Positions 29,317 through 38,444 of a stretch of 64,000 bases of DNA are shown here, piece after piece. The translations under genes and the position numbers were made by a program. The stretch is from a virus. The DNA is taken from IMG/VR virus record IMGVR_UViG_3300050026_000388, positions 38,176-102,175 of that record; one strand, 5' to 3'. How positions within the stretch are numbered: the first letter of the stretch is position 1; each line of letters starts with the position of its first letter. The notes under the pieces were generated by a model. It saw only the letters and a program-made list of their open reading frames with translations. It did no database searches and was not told the DNA's origin.

Positions 29317-30720
29317 ATGACTGCACACAACGGAACCGTAACTTCGCCAGTCGCCCCGTGTCCCGCGGCCGCCCCAGCCCCGACAGCGTCGGTGAATACA
29401 CTCACCCCCCTTAGCGTCGCTGCAAACACGACACAACTCAGCATTCAAATCGTTGATAATATACTTTCGGTAGGGGGGTTCGCTACTGCCGCGATTGGCA
29501 CTGTAAGTATCGCAACAGCATACGGCCCAGTATCTGCGGCTGCTAATACAACTACCGCGAGCGTATATATAACAGCTCCTGCGCAAAACGTATCGGTTGC
29601 TGCATTAAGCGTCGCCACACCTACAATAACACCGGCCGTTCGAATTGATAATACACCCTCACCACCATCATTAGTAACAACTGTCACATTAGGAACTATC
29701 AGCGCAGAAGGCGATTGTACAGCAACATTTAGCGTATTATCCGCCGCTACACAGGCTACTGTTATTAGCATAACTCGTATAGACCAAAACCTATCATTCA
29801 CCACCATAACAAATGTAGCGGCAAGCCCCACACTAGCGGTGAGCGGCGATTACGCACCCACAACTATAGTAATAACCACAACTGCAAATGCCACCACACT
29901 ATCAATAACCACCACATATGCTACTACACTCACCACGTTAAGCGATGCCTCAAACGTCGGCGCATTAACACTGGTTAATTCGTGTTCTGTGGCTCTAGCA
30001 TCAGTATCGGCGAGTGCGAACGCGGGGGCCGTGGTTACACCAATCAGTTATGCGGCCACCCTAAACTCATTAAGTGGGGCCGCTAATGCGTTAACTGTAA
30101 GTATACTGGGAGACTATACCCCCACTTTGTTTACTATCACAGGGGTCGTTCATGCATATCCTTTAGGGGTTGAAACTGATATAGATTCATTAATAATTAC
30201 GACCCCTCTAGCAGGAATGGCTAATGTCGTCGAAACAGACATGGCCTACGATAGTTTAATACGTTTAAGTTCATTATACCAGTTAGTTCAAGCTGTAAAG
30301 TTAACGGTTGCATGTGGATATACCCCAACCCTAAATTCATTGAGTGAAGCGGCGAACATTGGGGTAGTAACTATCTCGCATGGCATGTTGGTAACACTAA
30401 CCACATTAAGCGAGTTGGTTCATACTGGTGTTCTTACTTCGGCAAGTAGCTGGGCCGCAACCTTGACCTCACTGCGCGAAACGGTTAACAGCGTTATTTT
30501 TGCTATAAGCGGCGTAGTTTCCGGTATCGTCTCAAAATCATATCTCCGCGGCGTGGTAACTGAAAACGAAGTAGTGGTTGGATTCACTGATGGCGCAATA
30601 GTAATCAGTGGGCAACATGAGCGGTGTCCAGTTCTATTGTCCAACATCATACCGTTACAGAATATTAAACTTATCGGGATGCGACAACCGAAAAATGAGA
30701 TTGATGTAGTATTATCATAA
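29317..30720 (+). CDS. Repeat-rich surface protein (short beta repeats)
   Basis: 467 residues. From about residue 25 to 390 it consists of Ala/Thr/Ser-rich repeats of roughly 20-25 residues with the consensus TL.SLSxAAN...(V/L).I. Related repeats fill the 1393-aa protein at 34107. A C-terminal domain of about 70 residues (VVVGFTDGAIVISGQHE) is not repetitive. Such repeats usually make extended fibres or stalks. The coding sequence also contains the palindrome ATTAAC-ACTG-GTTAAT at 29964. Confidence 0.6.
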   Translation: MTAHNGTVTSPVAPCPAAAPAPTASVNTLTPLSVAANTTQLSIQIVDNILSVGGFATAAIGTVSIATAYGPVSAAANTTTASVYITAPAQNVSVAALSVATPTITPAVRIDNTPSPPSLVTTVTLGTISAEGDCTATFSVLSAATQATVISITRIDQNLSFTTITNVAASPTLAVSGDYAPTTIVITTTANATTLSITTTYATTLTTLSDASNVGALTLVNSCSVALASVSASANAGAVVTPISYAATLNSLSGAANALTVSILGDYTPTLFTITGVVHAYPLGVETDIDSLIITTPLAGMANVVETDMAYDSLIRLSSLYQLVQAVKLTVACGYTPTLNSLSEAANIGVVTISHGMLVTLTTLSELVHTGVLTSASSWAATLTSLRETVNSVIFAISGVVSGIVSKSYLRGVVTENEVVVGFTDGAIVISGQHERCPVLLSNIIPLQNIKLIGMRQPKNEIDVVLS

Positions 30721-30737
30721 TAAAAAGGGGAAAATAA

Positions 30738-31229
30738 ATGACCGACTTTCAAATGTATCGTGGGGTTGACAAAGATATTTACATTTCTGTTTATACTAAT
30801 ACTACCCCACCCGTTCCAGCTGCTCTCGACGAAGCAAGTGCGAAGTGGGTTGCCGTGAAAGAACCGATAACGGGCGCTATCGCCGCAACACTCACAAAAG
30901 ACACAGAGACGGGCGGTATTGAGATTACAACCGAGCCCGGCTCGAGTTCACCAGTTAATAATACCCTCCTTATCCATATTCTCGACGCGGATGGGACCTC
31001 GTTAGATATAGGCACATACGCCCATGAGGCACAAATAACTCTCGCTGGTGAGATTGAAGTAGTGTACCCCCCAGTAGGTACTACCGCTTCATTCTCCGTT
31101 GACCTTTCACTCGTTGCGGCTGCCGGCGGCCTGCAGGTAAAAGAACCGCCAACGATATTGAGCACTGCGCCTGCGACGGCTACATCGGGTACTGGTTGGC
31201 ATCGCAAGTATAAGGATGGTAAAAAGTGA
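30738..31229 (+). CDS. BppU/Ig-like baseplate-type protein (repeated family)
   Basis: 163 residues with AAAAGGGGAAAATAA before ATG 30738. The fold pattern (FQMYRGVDKDIYISVY, AKWVAVKEPITGAI, LLIHILDADGTSL, TYAHEAQITL) fits the N-terminal Ig-like domain of BppU/DUF2479 proteins, which anchor receptor-binding proteins to the baseplate. Other family members lie at 38445, 42020 and 42380. This copy has an additional C-terminal tail. Confidence 0.6.
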   Translation: MTDFQMYRGVDKDIYISVYTNTTPPVPAALDEASAKWVAVKEPITGAIAATLTKDTETGGIEITTEPGSSSPVNNTLLIHILDADGTSLDIGTYAHEAQITLAGEIEVVYPPVGTTASFSVDLSLVAAAGGLQVKEPPTILSTAPATATSGTGWHRKYKDGKK

Positions 31230-31612
31230 GCGACAAACCGTTTCGTATCTTTGGTGAGGATGATGCAAAGGAACTCAAAGACCAAGTGAGCGCGGAGCCC
31301 GAGCTTTGGCGCGTTTACGCTGAGGCGTTGCCATGTAAGGTTAAAATTGAAAATGAGTGCTTCCCCCGCCCGCACGAGGTTTATAACTGCACTTCGTGCA
31401 AACACGGAGGGCCAAATATTAGCGCTGATAAAGAGAGATTTTACAACAGATGTACCAATCCTACGGCGGGAACGTTTGGTATGTGGTGTGAGGGTGGTAA
31501 GTGGAACGATACGGGCTGTCCTTGGTTCTTTAGCAAAATTGAGCGGCCAAGAAAAGGCTACATGCCCGGTATGGAATCCGGACCATACATAGGAGAATTT
31601 TGGAGAAAATGA
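31226..31612 (+). CDS. Cys-rich hypothetical protein
   Basis: 128 residues from GTG 31226, overlapping the previous stop. CTSCKHGGPN, YNRCTNP, MWCEGG and GCPWFF place Cys residues in a pattern like the zinc proteins at 23779 and 1450. The C-terminus is aromatic and basic. Unknown function, conserved style across the genome. Confidence 0.5.
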   Translation: MSDKPFRIFGEDDAKELKDQVSAEPELWRVYAEALPCKVKIENECFPRPHEVYNCTSCKHGGPNISADKERFYNRCTNPTAGTFGMWCEGGKWNDTGCPWFFSKIERPRKGYMPGMESGPYIGEFWRK

Positions 31613-31716
31613 CTGAAGTAATAAACAGTTCCGCGGGAGTCCTTCCAGTAACGGTAGCCATCGTGAATGGCGACTCAAAAGAAGAAGGTAAAGAGGTAAA
31701 AGAAAATGACTGCTGA
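31609..31716 (+). CDS. 35-aa micro-protein
   Basis: Starts in an ATGA overlap with TTTGGAGAAA upstream and overlaps the following beta-family gene by 11 nt. A short hydrophobic strand (AGVLPVTVAIVNG) precedes a charged tail (SKEEGKEVKENDC). Position parallels the micro-genes at 28261 and 38285. Confidence 0.4.
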   Translation: MTEVINSSAGVLPVTVAIVNGDSKEEGKEVKENDC

Positions 31717-32206
31717 TACAAGTGCATTATTTGATAAGGCGATGGTCAGTATGGGTTCCGCGCTTACGACATGGACATCCGGCACCGCAGCTACAAAATG
31801 GGTGTTGTTAGGAAGTAGCACCCTTTTAACAAACTGCGGAACAAATAAAACGGGCTGGTCGACGTATGCAGACATCACGACCGACACGCATGAGATTGCA
31901 CACGGGACGTACGCAAGCTATATAACAGGTGGCCAAGTGGCACCGTCACTGACCGCACCAGCACTCGCATCGAGTGTGTGCTACTTTGATATGGGCGATA
32001 TATCGTGGACGAGCGCTACGATGGCAGGTGTAAGAGTTGGGATTATCAAGGGCGATAGTGCAACGATAACGACTGCAACGGGCCCTTTAATAGGCTATTG
32101 GGCGTTTGGTGCTGACCAGTCGGTTACTGCGGGAACGTTCACGGTAGTGTGGGCAAGTTCACCACAAAACGGATGCTTTGCAATAACAATATCTGGCGCA
32201 ACGTAA
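31706..32206 (+). CDS. About 165-aa beta-rich virion protein (repeated family)
   Basis: 166 residues. Family blocks include TSALFDKAMVSMG, KWVLLGSSTL, EIAHGTYASYITGGQV, RVGIIKGD and GPLIGYWAFG with a closing GTFTVVW strand. It is a member of the group at 24557, 28366, 28832 and 40017. Probably a minor virion or decoration protein. Confidence 0.65.
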   Translation: MTADTSALFDKAMVSMGSALTTWTSGTAATKWVLLGSSTLLTNCGTNKTGWSTYADITTDTHEIAHGTYASYITGGQVAPSLTAPALASSVCYFDMGDISWTSATMAGVRVGIIKGDSATITTATGPLIGYWAFGADQSVTAGTFTVVWASSPQNGCFAITISGAT

Positions 32207-32212
32207 CTTAAA

Positions 32213-32737
32213 ATGAAAGTATTCCTCCCGTTTACGGAGATTCAACCGGGGACTCTCACGTCTCTCACACCGTATGAGTACGTGCCAATAGCTATGGAAG
32301 ATAACTTCAGTTATCCAAGATATTTCAAAGGAAGGTGGCGCGAAGGTGAATCGTTTATTAATTGCGAACATGACACGATATTCCACAAAGGTGCGATTGA
32401 AGAGCTAATAAGGTGTCCTGAGATATGGTGTGCGTTTGGGGTTAGTTACGCTGACAAATACGCCCAAGGCACCGCTCCAAACCTCTCGCTTGTTAAATTT
32501 ACCAGCGAGTTCATCAAAAAATTCCCTGATTTGTGGGAGCAGATGGAAGACGTTGAATATGTTGCGAAAGCGTGGGGGGTCAAACCTTCAAATTTCGAGA
32601 CGTTTAAACAGAATGTGTGGTCTTCTCCGTGGACCCTGTGCGATGCGTGGGTGTTCATGGCGGCAACAACCGAAGGAATTGTGTGTCACCAACACTATCC
32701 TGACGTTGTTAATGCAAATCCGAGGTATCCGTCTTAA
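32213..32737 (+). CDS. Small glycosyltransferase-like (GT-A type) protein
   Basis: 174 residues. The core FINCEHDTIFHKGAIEELI, then CPEIWCAFGVSY and LSLVKFTSEFIKKFPDLW, resembles small viral proteins annotated as nucleotide-diphospho-sugar transferases. In these an EHD motif takes the place of the metal-binding DxD, followed by a WC-Y element. It sits directly before the barrel-like protein gene, in the middle of the surface-protein module, so it could glycosylate virion proteins. It lacks membrane spans. The family assignment is moderate. Confidence 0.5.
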   Translation: MKVFLPFTEIQPGTLTSLTPYEYVPIAMEDNFSYPRYFKGRWREGESFINCEHDTIFHKGAIEELIRCPEIWCAFGVSYADKYAQGTAPNLSLVKFTSEFIKKFPDLWEQMEDVEYVAKAWGVKPSNFETFKQNVWSSPWTLCDAWVFMAATTEGIVCHQHYPDVVNANPRYPS

Positions 32738-32750
32738 CGGGGGCTAAAAT

Positions 32751-34004
32751 ATGGCACAAAGAATATTTGGATTAGTTGTTTCACTAGGTGGTTATGACGT
32801 AACACCCGACATAATTACTTTTTGTCAACAGAACGGATGGGAAGTTGAGCTTTCTATCGTAAGCACGTCCGCTTTTATGGATACCGGCGGCGGGGTAACA
32901 AACGCCCAATATATTGCGAGCGAGATTAATGCCCTTTGTAACGCAGGCATCCCTGTGTGGCTAGAGATTGAAAACCTGACGTTTTATGCAGGGGGTTATA
33001 TTGGTCTTCCGGGTTCTGGCAGTTCTATCACAACAGCCGCAGGGATGGAAGTATTCACCCCTGGGTTGAAGATTTATGAAGCGATAACAAATCCACTCTT
33101 CAGGGGTTACTGCTTTGAAGGCAGCTTTGATTTCTGTATTAAATGGCTCAAGTCGCACACGTCAAAGAAGATATGCTGGCACGCTTTACCCGGGTATTAT
33201 CAAGCTTACTCCAACAGCAGCGGGACCCCAATCACAGACCCCCTGTACGGCGCAGACTCATCGCTTTGGGTAGTCAACGGTAAAGCAGTTGGTCAAGAAG
33301 AATGGCGGGTTAATCAGTTTGACGAGATAAGCTGGGAGGTTTACCAGCAGGACGCAATTGGTGCAGGGGTATCATACTGGACGTGGTTGCAGACCAAAAG
33401 ACCGGGGCTGCCGTTCGGCGTCCTTACTGGTTTTTGCCCCATCGACCCATCAAGCACGTCCGACCCAACGTATGCATGCCAGTGGTGGTTAAATTTAGCT
33501 ACGCACAACGCACCAATCGGAACCGCGTGGACAACCGCGCAGCAAGAGAGTATCTTAGCGAGTATTCTACCGACATTAAAGAAAACAACGGGGCCATTTA
33601 GCAACATCATAGCCGATTCGTGCGGCCAGGCGCTCACGTACATCCAACCCGTGTGTAATTACCTAAACAGTTTAAAATTAACAGGAGGTGGTAATACGAC
33701 AACGATAAATCCATCGACAAGCGGCACGATTTCCGTTGCGGTAAGCGCCGCATCGGTAGCGTCAACACTCACTATCAGCGGTCCGACGACCGCAGTCACC
33801 GGAACGGCATTTACCGTTACTGGTAAGCTCACTCGAAACGACACAAGCGCAGGAGTTGCTGGGCAGACAATTTCACTGTTAAGAAACGGCACAGCTTCTA
33901 CGACCGCGACTACAGCCAGTGATGGCACGTATTCTATGTCAATAACAGAAACAGCAGTAGGAACGGACACGTATCAAGTATCGTTCGCGGGGGCCTCAGT
34001 ATAA
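32751..34004 (+). CDS. Glycoside-hydrolase-like barrel protein with (frameshifted) Ig-like tail
   Basis: 417 residues. Residues 1-310 match the central part of the 1024-aa protein: IPVWLEIENLTFY, YCFEGSFDF (Glu123), LPGYYQAYS, DEISWEVYQ (Asp191, Glu192, Glu196) and LPFGVLTGF, compatible with a TIM barrel. Residues 320-417 begin an Ig-like repeat (STLTISGPTTAVTGTAFTVT, TYQVSFAGAS) that stops abruptly. The missing final strands are found in the other two frames just downstream, so the gene appears truncated by two single-base changes or base-call errors. Substrate unknown. Confidence 0.6.
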   Translation: MAQRIFGLVVSLGGYDVTPDIITFCQQNGWEVELSIVSTSAFMDTGGGVTNAQYIASEINALCNAGIPVWLEIENLTFYAGGYIGLPGSGSSITTAAGMEVFTPGLKIYEAITNPLFRGYCFEGSFDFCIKWLKSHTSKKICWHALPGYYQAYSNSSGTPITDPLYGADSSLWVVNGKAVGQEEWRVNQFDEISWEVYQQDAIGAGVSYWTWLQTKRPGLPFGVLTGFCPIDPSSTSDPTYACQWWLNLATHNAPIGTAWTTAQQESILASILPTLKKTTGPFSNIIADSCGQALTYIQPVCNYLNSLKLTGGGNTTTINPSTSGTISVAVSAASVASTLTISGPTTAVTGTAFTVTGKLTRNDTSAGVAGQTISLLRNGTASTTATTASDGTYSMSITETAVGTDTYQVSFAGASV

Positions 34005-34091
34005 CGAGGCTCAGTTCATCGAAAAGCGTTACCATAAAGGTAGCAGTTAAAAAGAGATGCCTATTACGACGGGCAATCCAGAAGTTAAGTT
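34005..34091 (+). pseudogene. Out-of-frame remainder of the Ig-like tail of the 32751 gene
   Basis: After the stop at 34002-34004, one frame reads QYNEAQ and the third frame reads SSSKSVTIKVAVKKR. Joined, these give the normal end of an Ig-like domain (Y-N, then SVTIKV). One extra base in the G run at 33989-33993 and one extra T near 34015 would restore it. Whether this is decay or sequencing error cannot be judged here. Confidence 0.5.
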
Positions 34092-34106
34092 CTAAATGAA
34101 TCTAAA

Positions 34107-37100
34107 ATGACCGGCGTTCAAACACAGCAGGGTTCATTTCTTGGTAATGTAACTAGCATAGCTACCACTTTTAAACCCTACGCTATCCTTTTTTGGGCAG
34201 TAGGAAACCCCGGCACAACAAACAATTCGTGGACGAATAGTATTGAAGCCACGTACGGTTTCTATGCCGACGATGCCGCGTCGCACACCTACAACGCCAA
34301 CGTAGGTTCCTCTTCGCTATACGCAACAACCGGCAACGAGGCATGTTACCTTTGGGAAGATTCCACTAACTGTTTTAACCTCTATTCTACAGCGGGCGCG
34401 GAGTTATGCGCAGGTCACGTCAGCGCGACCACAACCACGTCATTTACTATATCGTATGCCACATCCAGCGCAAGTTATACCATTTTTTATCTCGCTATTG
34501 GTGGTGACGTAAGCGCGGCGTGCATCACCCCTATGACGTTCGGTGCTGCGGCATCGCCACAGACCTTCAACCTTCCGAACAGCCTTAGCTGGACACCCTC
34601 GGCGGTACTCTTTGCGTCCGACACCTGGAGCAGTGAAGGCCCATTTAGTGGGTATGTAGGGCTTTTTATGGGTGCGCTGGATGCGAGCGGTCATCAATGG
34701 GCCGCTACGCTGAACAGTGCAAATGAGCCAAGTGCCGCAACGGTCGATGGCCGGATATTCAGCACAAGCTATTGTTTAGCAGGGTGTTCGACCGCCAATG
34801 GGGCAATCAACGCGACGGCCGTCGGCGCGGTCAGTGCAGGTGGTTTCAAACTAACCGAAGCAGGCACAGGCTGGTCGACCGTTTTTAATGGTGGCCTCGC
34901 CTACGCGCTTTGCCTCTACTGCGGTACGGCGAACGAGATAATCGTTGGAAACTGGGCAAAGAACATTACTACCTCGAGTTGCCCAACAAGCTGCACGGAT
35001 TCCGTGACCGTTACGAACATGGGTACGGTACAAGGTGCGTTCTTCTCACACACCAGCGACACCATATCGGAAGGCACCACTATGGGTAGGCTCACCCTCG
35101 GCGCGTCAGACGGAACAAACAATGGCTGCATAGCGGTGACCGACAAAAACGCCGTCGCAAGCGGTTCCGGTGCGACGTGTGCGTCTATTATGGAGACTGG
35201 TAAGTGTCTACTTGTCACCACTAACGATGCTAAGACTACCGAAGCAACCGCGACCGCAACGTTTAGTACGAACGTAATGAGCATCCCGTGGAACCCAAAC
35301 GGAACTAAATCAAATCTCGCATCAAACGCCACGTCAACGAAGTTACCTCTTACTTCCGCATCGGGGTTCACGGCGGGGGGGTCAATATATGTCGCTGGTA
35401 GCACTTACAACGAAACTGCTATAATCACCTCAATCGCTACCAATACGCTCACCGTTCCCACGCTCACGAACTATACACATTACACTACCGCAAACTCAGC
35501 ATATGCGACAGAACCCCCCGCAACGCTGATTGGGTATGTCGCTTTTGGTTCAGCGGCAGTTAATGCAACGGTTACCCTAACGGCAGAACCAGCAGCAACG
35601 GCAGCATTACAAGCTGTGGTTCCTAAAATATCATATACCCCCTCACAAGTAGCCGCGACCGCAGCTCAACAGGCGGCTGCTGGAAACGTTACACTCAACC
35701 AACCAGCTGCATCGCAGGTAGCTGCAACCGCTGCACTACAAGCAGCCGCTGGAAACGTCACACTTAACCAACCCGTCGCATCGCAGGTAGCCGCAACCGC
35801 CGCCGTACAAGCTGCCCAGGTAAATGTCACGCTTGAGCAGCTTATAGTATCACAGGTAGCGGCAACGGCAGCCATTCAAGCAGTCACAATCTCTACCTCA
35901 CAGTCGGTTACAGCTACTCAAGTAGCGGCAACGGCAGCCCTACAAGCGGCCGCAATCTCCACTGCAATATCGGTTACAGCCACTCAAGTAGCCGCAACTG
36001 CCGCTAGCAGCTCAACAACAACAGAAGTAGATTTCAGCGCGACATTAGATTTAATATCAGTTACGGCCAATGACACCGACACCACCACCCAAGTAACGAC
36101 CGAAAGCGACTTTGCTTCTTCACTTTCATCTTTAACCATAAACTCTAATACCGGAACTACGGCCATAGAAGAGGATTATGCCGCAACTATCGGCACTTTA
36201 GCAGCCACGGCCAATTACGGAACGGTAACCGCAGAGGCGGATTACGCCGCAACGCCGAGCGTCTTATCAGGTTCTGCAGGCATTTCTACCGTTGTAGTAG
36301 AAGGCGACTATTCGGGCGCGGCCGATATTATCCTAGCAACTGCGGCATCAATAACCACAAGTATAGAAAGCGACTGCTCCACTACGCTCAACTCGTTATC
36401 TGAAACGGCTACCGCGATTACCACGGGAATAGCCGGCGACTATTCGGTGACGCATGGTTCATTATCATGTGCATCTAACAGCCCCGCGGCGAACGTCGTT
36501 GTATCTACTGAAGAAGTCGATGTATCAATAGACCTCTCATCATTGGTAACCGCTACTAATAGCATTACCACCACCCTAGAAACTGATTATTCAGAAACCT
36601 ATCCTACATTAGTCATAAACCTCAGCGCAGGAACAATAACTGTAGAGGGCGATTACACTACAACAGTATCCTCATTATCAAATGCGAGCGCCATAACTGT
36701 GATAAGCATCACAGAGGTTGACCAAACACTAGCGCTTAGTTCACTATGGGCAACCGCTAACCTTACAATCGTCCTCCTAGAAGTCGACGAGGGCGCTTTA
36801 CTTTCATCATTAATTATAAGCTCAAATGTAGGCGCAGTAGGCATCACTCGGGTTGACCAAAACCTTGGCCTTTTCTCGAACAACACGAGCGCAGCAAGTA
36901 TAGCGGTAAGCATTGAAGGCGATTACGCCGCAACGTTTTCATCATTATCAGAAACCGCAGCCACGACCATTGTGGGTATTACGCAGATAGACCAGAACCT
37001 TACATTCGCGTCACTGAATGAAACTACGAATACTACCAATTCTTTTTACATTAACATTGGCGGCAATATTGACCTGACTGTAACCACGCTGACAGCGAGC

Positions 37101-38288
37101 GCCAATATAACCGGAATAAGTATATCTGCAGACCAGAACCTGCCCGCGCTTACTCCATTAGTAACAACAGCAGACACAGAAGCTGCGTTGCTTGTAGGTG
37201 ATTATTCGGCCGCAATTAGTTCACTATCTGAAATTGCTAATACGGCTGCACTAACCGTGGTAAGCACTTATACGACCACATTATTATCATTATCTCAAAT
37301 TGCCGGAATTGTAGCCGTCACAACTGAGGAAGACGTAACCATACCACTCACCACACTAACGGGGGTGGTGGATGTTGGCACATTAACACTGGGCAATTCA
37401 TATTCAGCTATGCTCGCGTCATTATCTGAAGCCGCTGATACGACTACCACAAGCATTAGGATAGACCAAACCCTCGCGCTCGGGGTGATAGGTAATGCCG
37501 CGAATGTAGTAACCATTTCGGTAGTGGAAGGCTATGCAGTAGTTCTCTCATCAATTGAGGTAGGGGTAAATAATGGCACATTATCAGTTACGCAATGCGA
37601 CCAGAATTTACCAGTGTTAACTTTAAGCGAAACCTCGCATTGTACGACTCTAAATATTGAAAGCGATTGTGTTGAAACACTTGATGTATCGGGGGCGTCC
37701 GTAAGCCCCATAACGTTAGCTATAGAAAGCGACTACACAAAACTCTTTACCAGTTTAAGCGAAGCCATTAATAGCGGAACTTTAGGCGTAACGCGCGCGG
37801 ACCAGAATCTGACTGCTTTTGCCACATTGCTTGCGGCGGTTCATGCCATAACCGCCAGCGTCGTCAGTACAACTTCATATATGTTCAATACACTCACAGA
37901 AAGCGCCAACGTTTCAGCGCCGAGTTACGAGCTGTCTTATTTGATTATCGGGGCCGCCGTGGGCGTATTAATGGGAATAATCGGCTTAGTTGTTGATTGC
38001 GCTACGACACTTGTAGTATTTGAAATAGACGCAAATTCAGGAGTTATGCGCGTCAAAGCGGTAAACTGGTGGGGTTGTAGACAAGAAGAAGGCGTGGTTA
38101 AAGGCGCGTTCGTTATATCTGGCGGCATAATAAGCAAAGAGCTGGAAGAAGAAGGGGTTAAATGCACATTCACCTTCGCGCCGGAAGCCGCAACCGATGA
38201 GCTGGAGGCGGATGAACGGGTGATTAGCGCGCTTGAATGTAAAGGAAACGTGTTGAGTACGCGCACATTTTCGTTGAGGGAGCTATGA
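34107..38288 (+). CDS. Giant repeat-containing surface protein with C-terminal hydrophobic segment
   Basis: 1393 residues. Residues 1-490 form the beta-rich domain shared with 25161 and 42783 (GSFLGNVTSIATTFKPYAI; LTLGASDGTNNG; LIGYVAFGS). Residues about 495-635 are six 22-23-residue repeats of QVAATAALQAA type. Residues about 640-1270 are SLSE-type repeats with D(Y/Q) spacing like those in the 29317 protein. Near residue 1280 a hydrophobic stretch (LIIGAAVGVLMGIIGLVV) could be a membrane or core helix, followed by a compact C-terminal domain. Probably a long fibre or stalk protein. The role of the hydrophobic segment is unclear. Confidence 0.6.
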   Translation: MTGVQTQQGSFLGNVTSIATTFKPYAILFWAVGNPGTTNNSWTNSIEATYGFYADDAASHTYNANVGSSSLYATTGNEACYLWEDSTNCFNLYSTAGAELCAGHVSATTTTSFTISYATSSASYTIFYLAIGGDVSAACITPMTFGAAASPQTFNLPNSLSWTPSAVLFASDTWSSEGPFSGYVGLFMGALDASGHQWAATLNSANEPSAATVDGRIFSTSYCLAGCSTANGAINATAVGAVSAGGFKLTEAGTGWSTVFNGGLAYALCLYCGTANEIIVGNWAKNITTSSCPTSCTDSVTVTNMGTVQGAFFSHTSDTISEGTTMGRLTLGASDGTNNGCIAVTDKNAVASGSGATCASIMETGKCLLVTTNDAKTTEATATATFSTNVMSIPWNPNGTKSNLASNATSTKLPLTSASGFTAGGSIYVAGSTYNETAIITSIATNTLTVPTLTNYTHYTTANSAYATEPPATLIGYVAFGSAAVNATVTLTAEPAATAALQAVVPKISYTPSQVAATAAQQAAAGNVTLNQPAASQVAATAALQAAAGNVTLNQPVASQVAATAAVQAAQVNVTLEQLIVSQVAATAAIQAVTISTSQSVTATQVAATAALQAAAISTAISVTATQVAATAASSSTTTEVDFSATLDLISVTANDTDTTTQVTTESDFASSLSSLTINSNTGTTAIEEDYAATIGTLAATANYGTVTAEADYAATPSVLSGSAGISTVVVEGDYSGAADIILATAASITTSIESDCSTTLNSLSETATAITTGIAGDYSVTHGSLSCASNSPAANVVVSTEEVDVSIDLSSLVTATNSITTTLETDYSETYPTLVINLSAGTITVEGDYTTTVSSLSNASAITVISITEVDQTLALSSLWATANLTIVLLEVDEGALLSSLIISSNVGAVGITRVDQNLGLFSNNTSAASIAVSIEGDYAATFSSLSETAATTIVGITQIDQNLTFASLNETTNTTNSFYINIGGNIDLTVTTLTASANITGISISADQNLPALTPLVTTADTEAALLVGDYSAAISSLSEIANTAALTVVSTYTTTLLSLSQIAGIVAVTTEEDVTIPLTTLTGVVDVGTLTLGNSYSAMLASLSEAADTTTTSIRIDQTLALGVIGNAANVVTISVVEGYAVVLSSIEVGVNNGTLSVTQCDQNLPVLTLSETSHCTTLNIESDCVETLDVSGASVSPITLAIESDYTKLFTSLSEAINSGTLGVTRADQNLTAFATLLAAVHAITASVVSTTSYMFNTLTESANVSAPSYELSYLIIGAAVGVLMGIIGLVVDCATTLVVFEIDANSGVMRVKAVNWWGCRQEEGVVKGAFVISGGIISKELEEEGVKCTFTFAPEAATDELEADERVISALECKGNVLSTRTFSLREL
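35589..36005 (+). repeat. QVAATAALQAA coding repeats
   Basis: Five full and two partial repeats of 66-69 nt inside the 1393-aa protein. Each encodes (S/T)QVAATAA(L/V/I)QA followed by 11-13 variable residues. The DNA is less conserved than the protein at third positions, so selection has kept the repeat. Confidence 0.8.
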
Positions 38289-38443
38289 AAGAGAAAGCAC
38301 TGAAAAGAAGAGACGTAAACCTTACCCTTACACCAGCAAGCGTGGGCGCTGACCATACGAGGGTAGCGGGAGAACCGCAGAGCCTACAGGCGCGCATAGC
38401 ACGTAAGTTCCCAAAGGGATTCCGACAAAAACGGAAGCGATAA
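38285..38443 (+). CDS. 52-aa basic micro-protein
   Basis: GGGAGCT precedes ATG 38285, overlapping the end of the giant gene. The product is very basic (KEKALKRRDVN; ARKFPKGFRQKRKR). The gene ends two bases before the BppU-like gene at 38445. Similar basic micro-genes are at 28261 and 31609. Confidence 0.5.
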   Translation: MKEKALKRRDVNLTLTPASVGADHTRVAGEPQSLQARIARKFPKGFRQKRKR

Positions 38444-38444
38444 C

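Noticed and set aside
29964-29979. Perfect ATTAAC-ACTG-GTTAAT palindrome as a fourth operator
   Set aside because: It lies inside the repeat-coding part of a gene, and a near copy (37382) arises from the same A/T-L-T-L-x-N coding repeat, so it is probably a by-product of the protein repeat.
30791-31678. Minus-strand open frame of 295 codons across two genes
   Set aside because: Spans two well-supported plus-strand genes with good starts and overlaps; product has no domain pattern.
35589-36005. CRISPR array or tandem DNA repeats
   Set aside because: The period is 66-69 nt with third-position variation and continuous coding, so these are protein repeats, not a CRISPR array.
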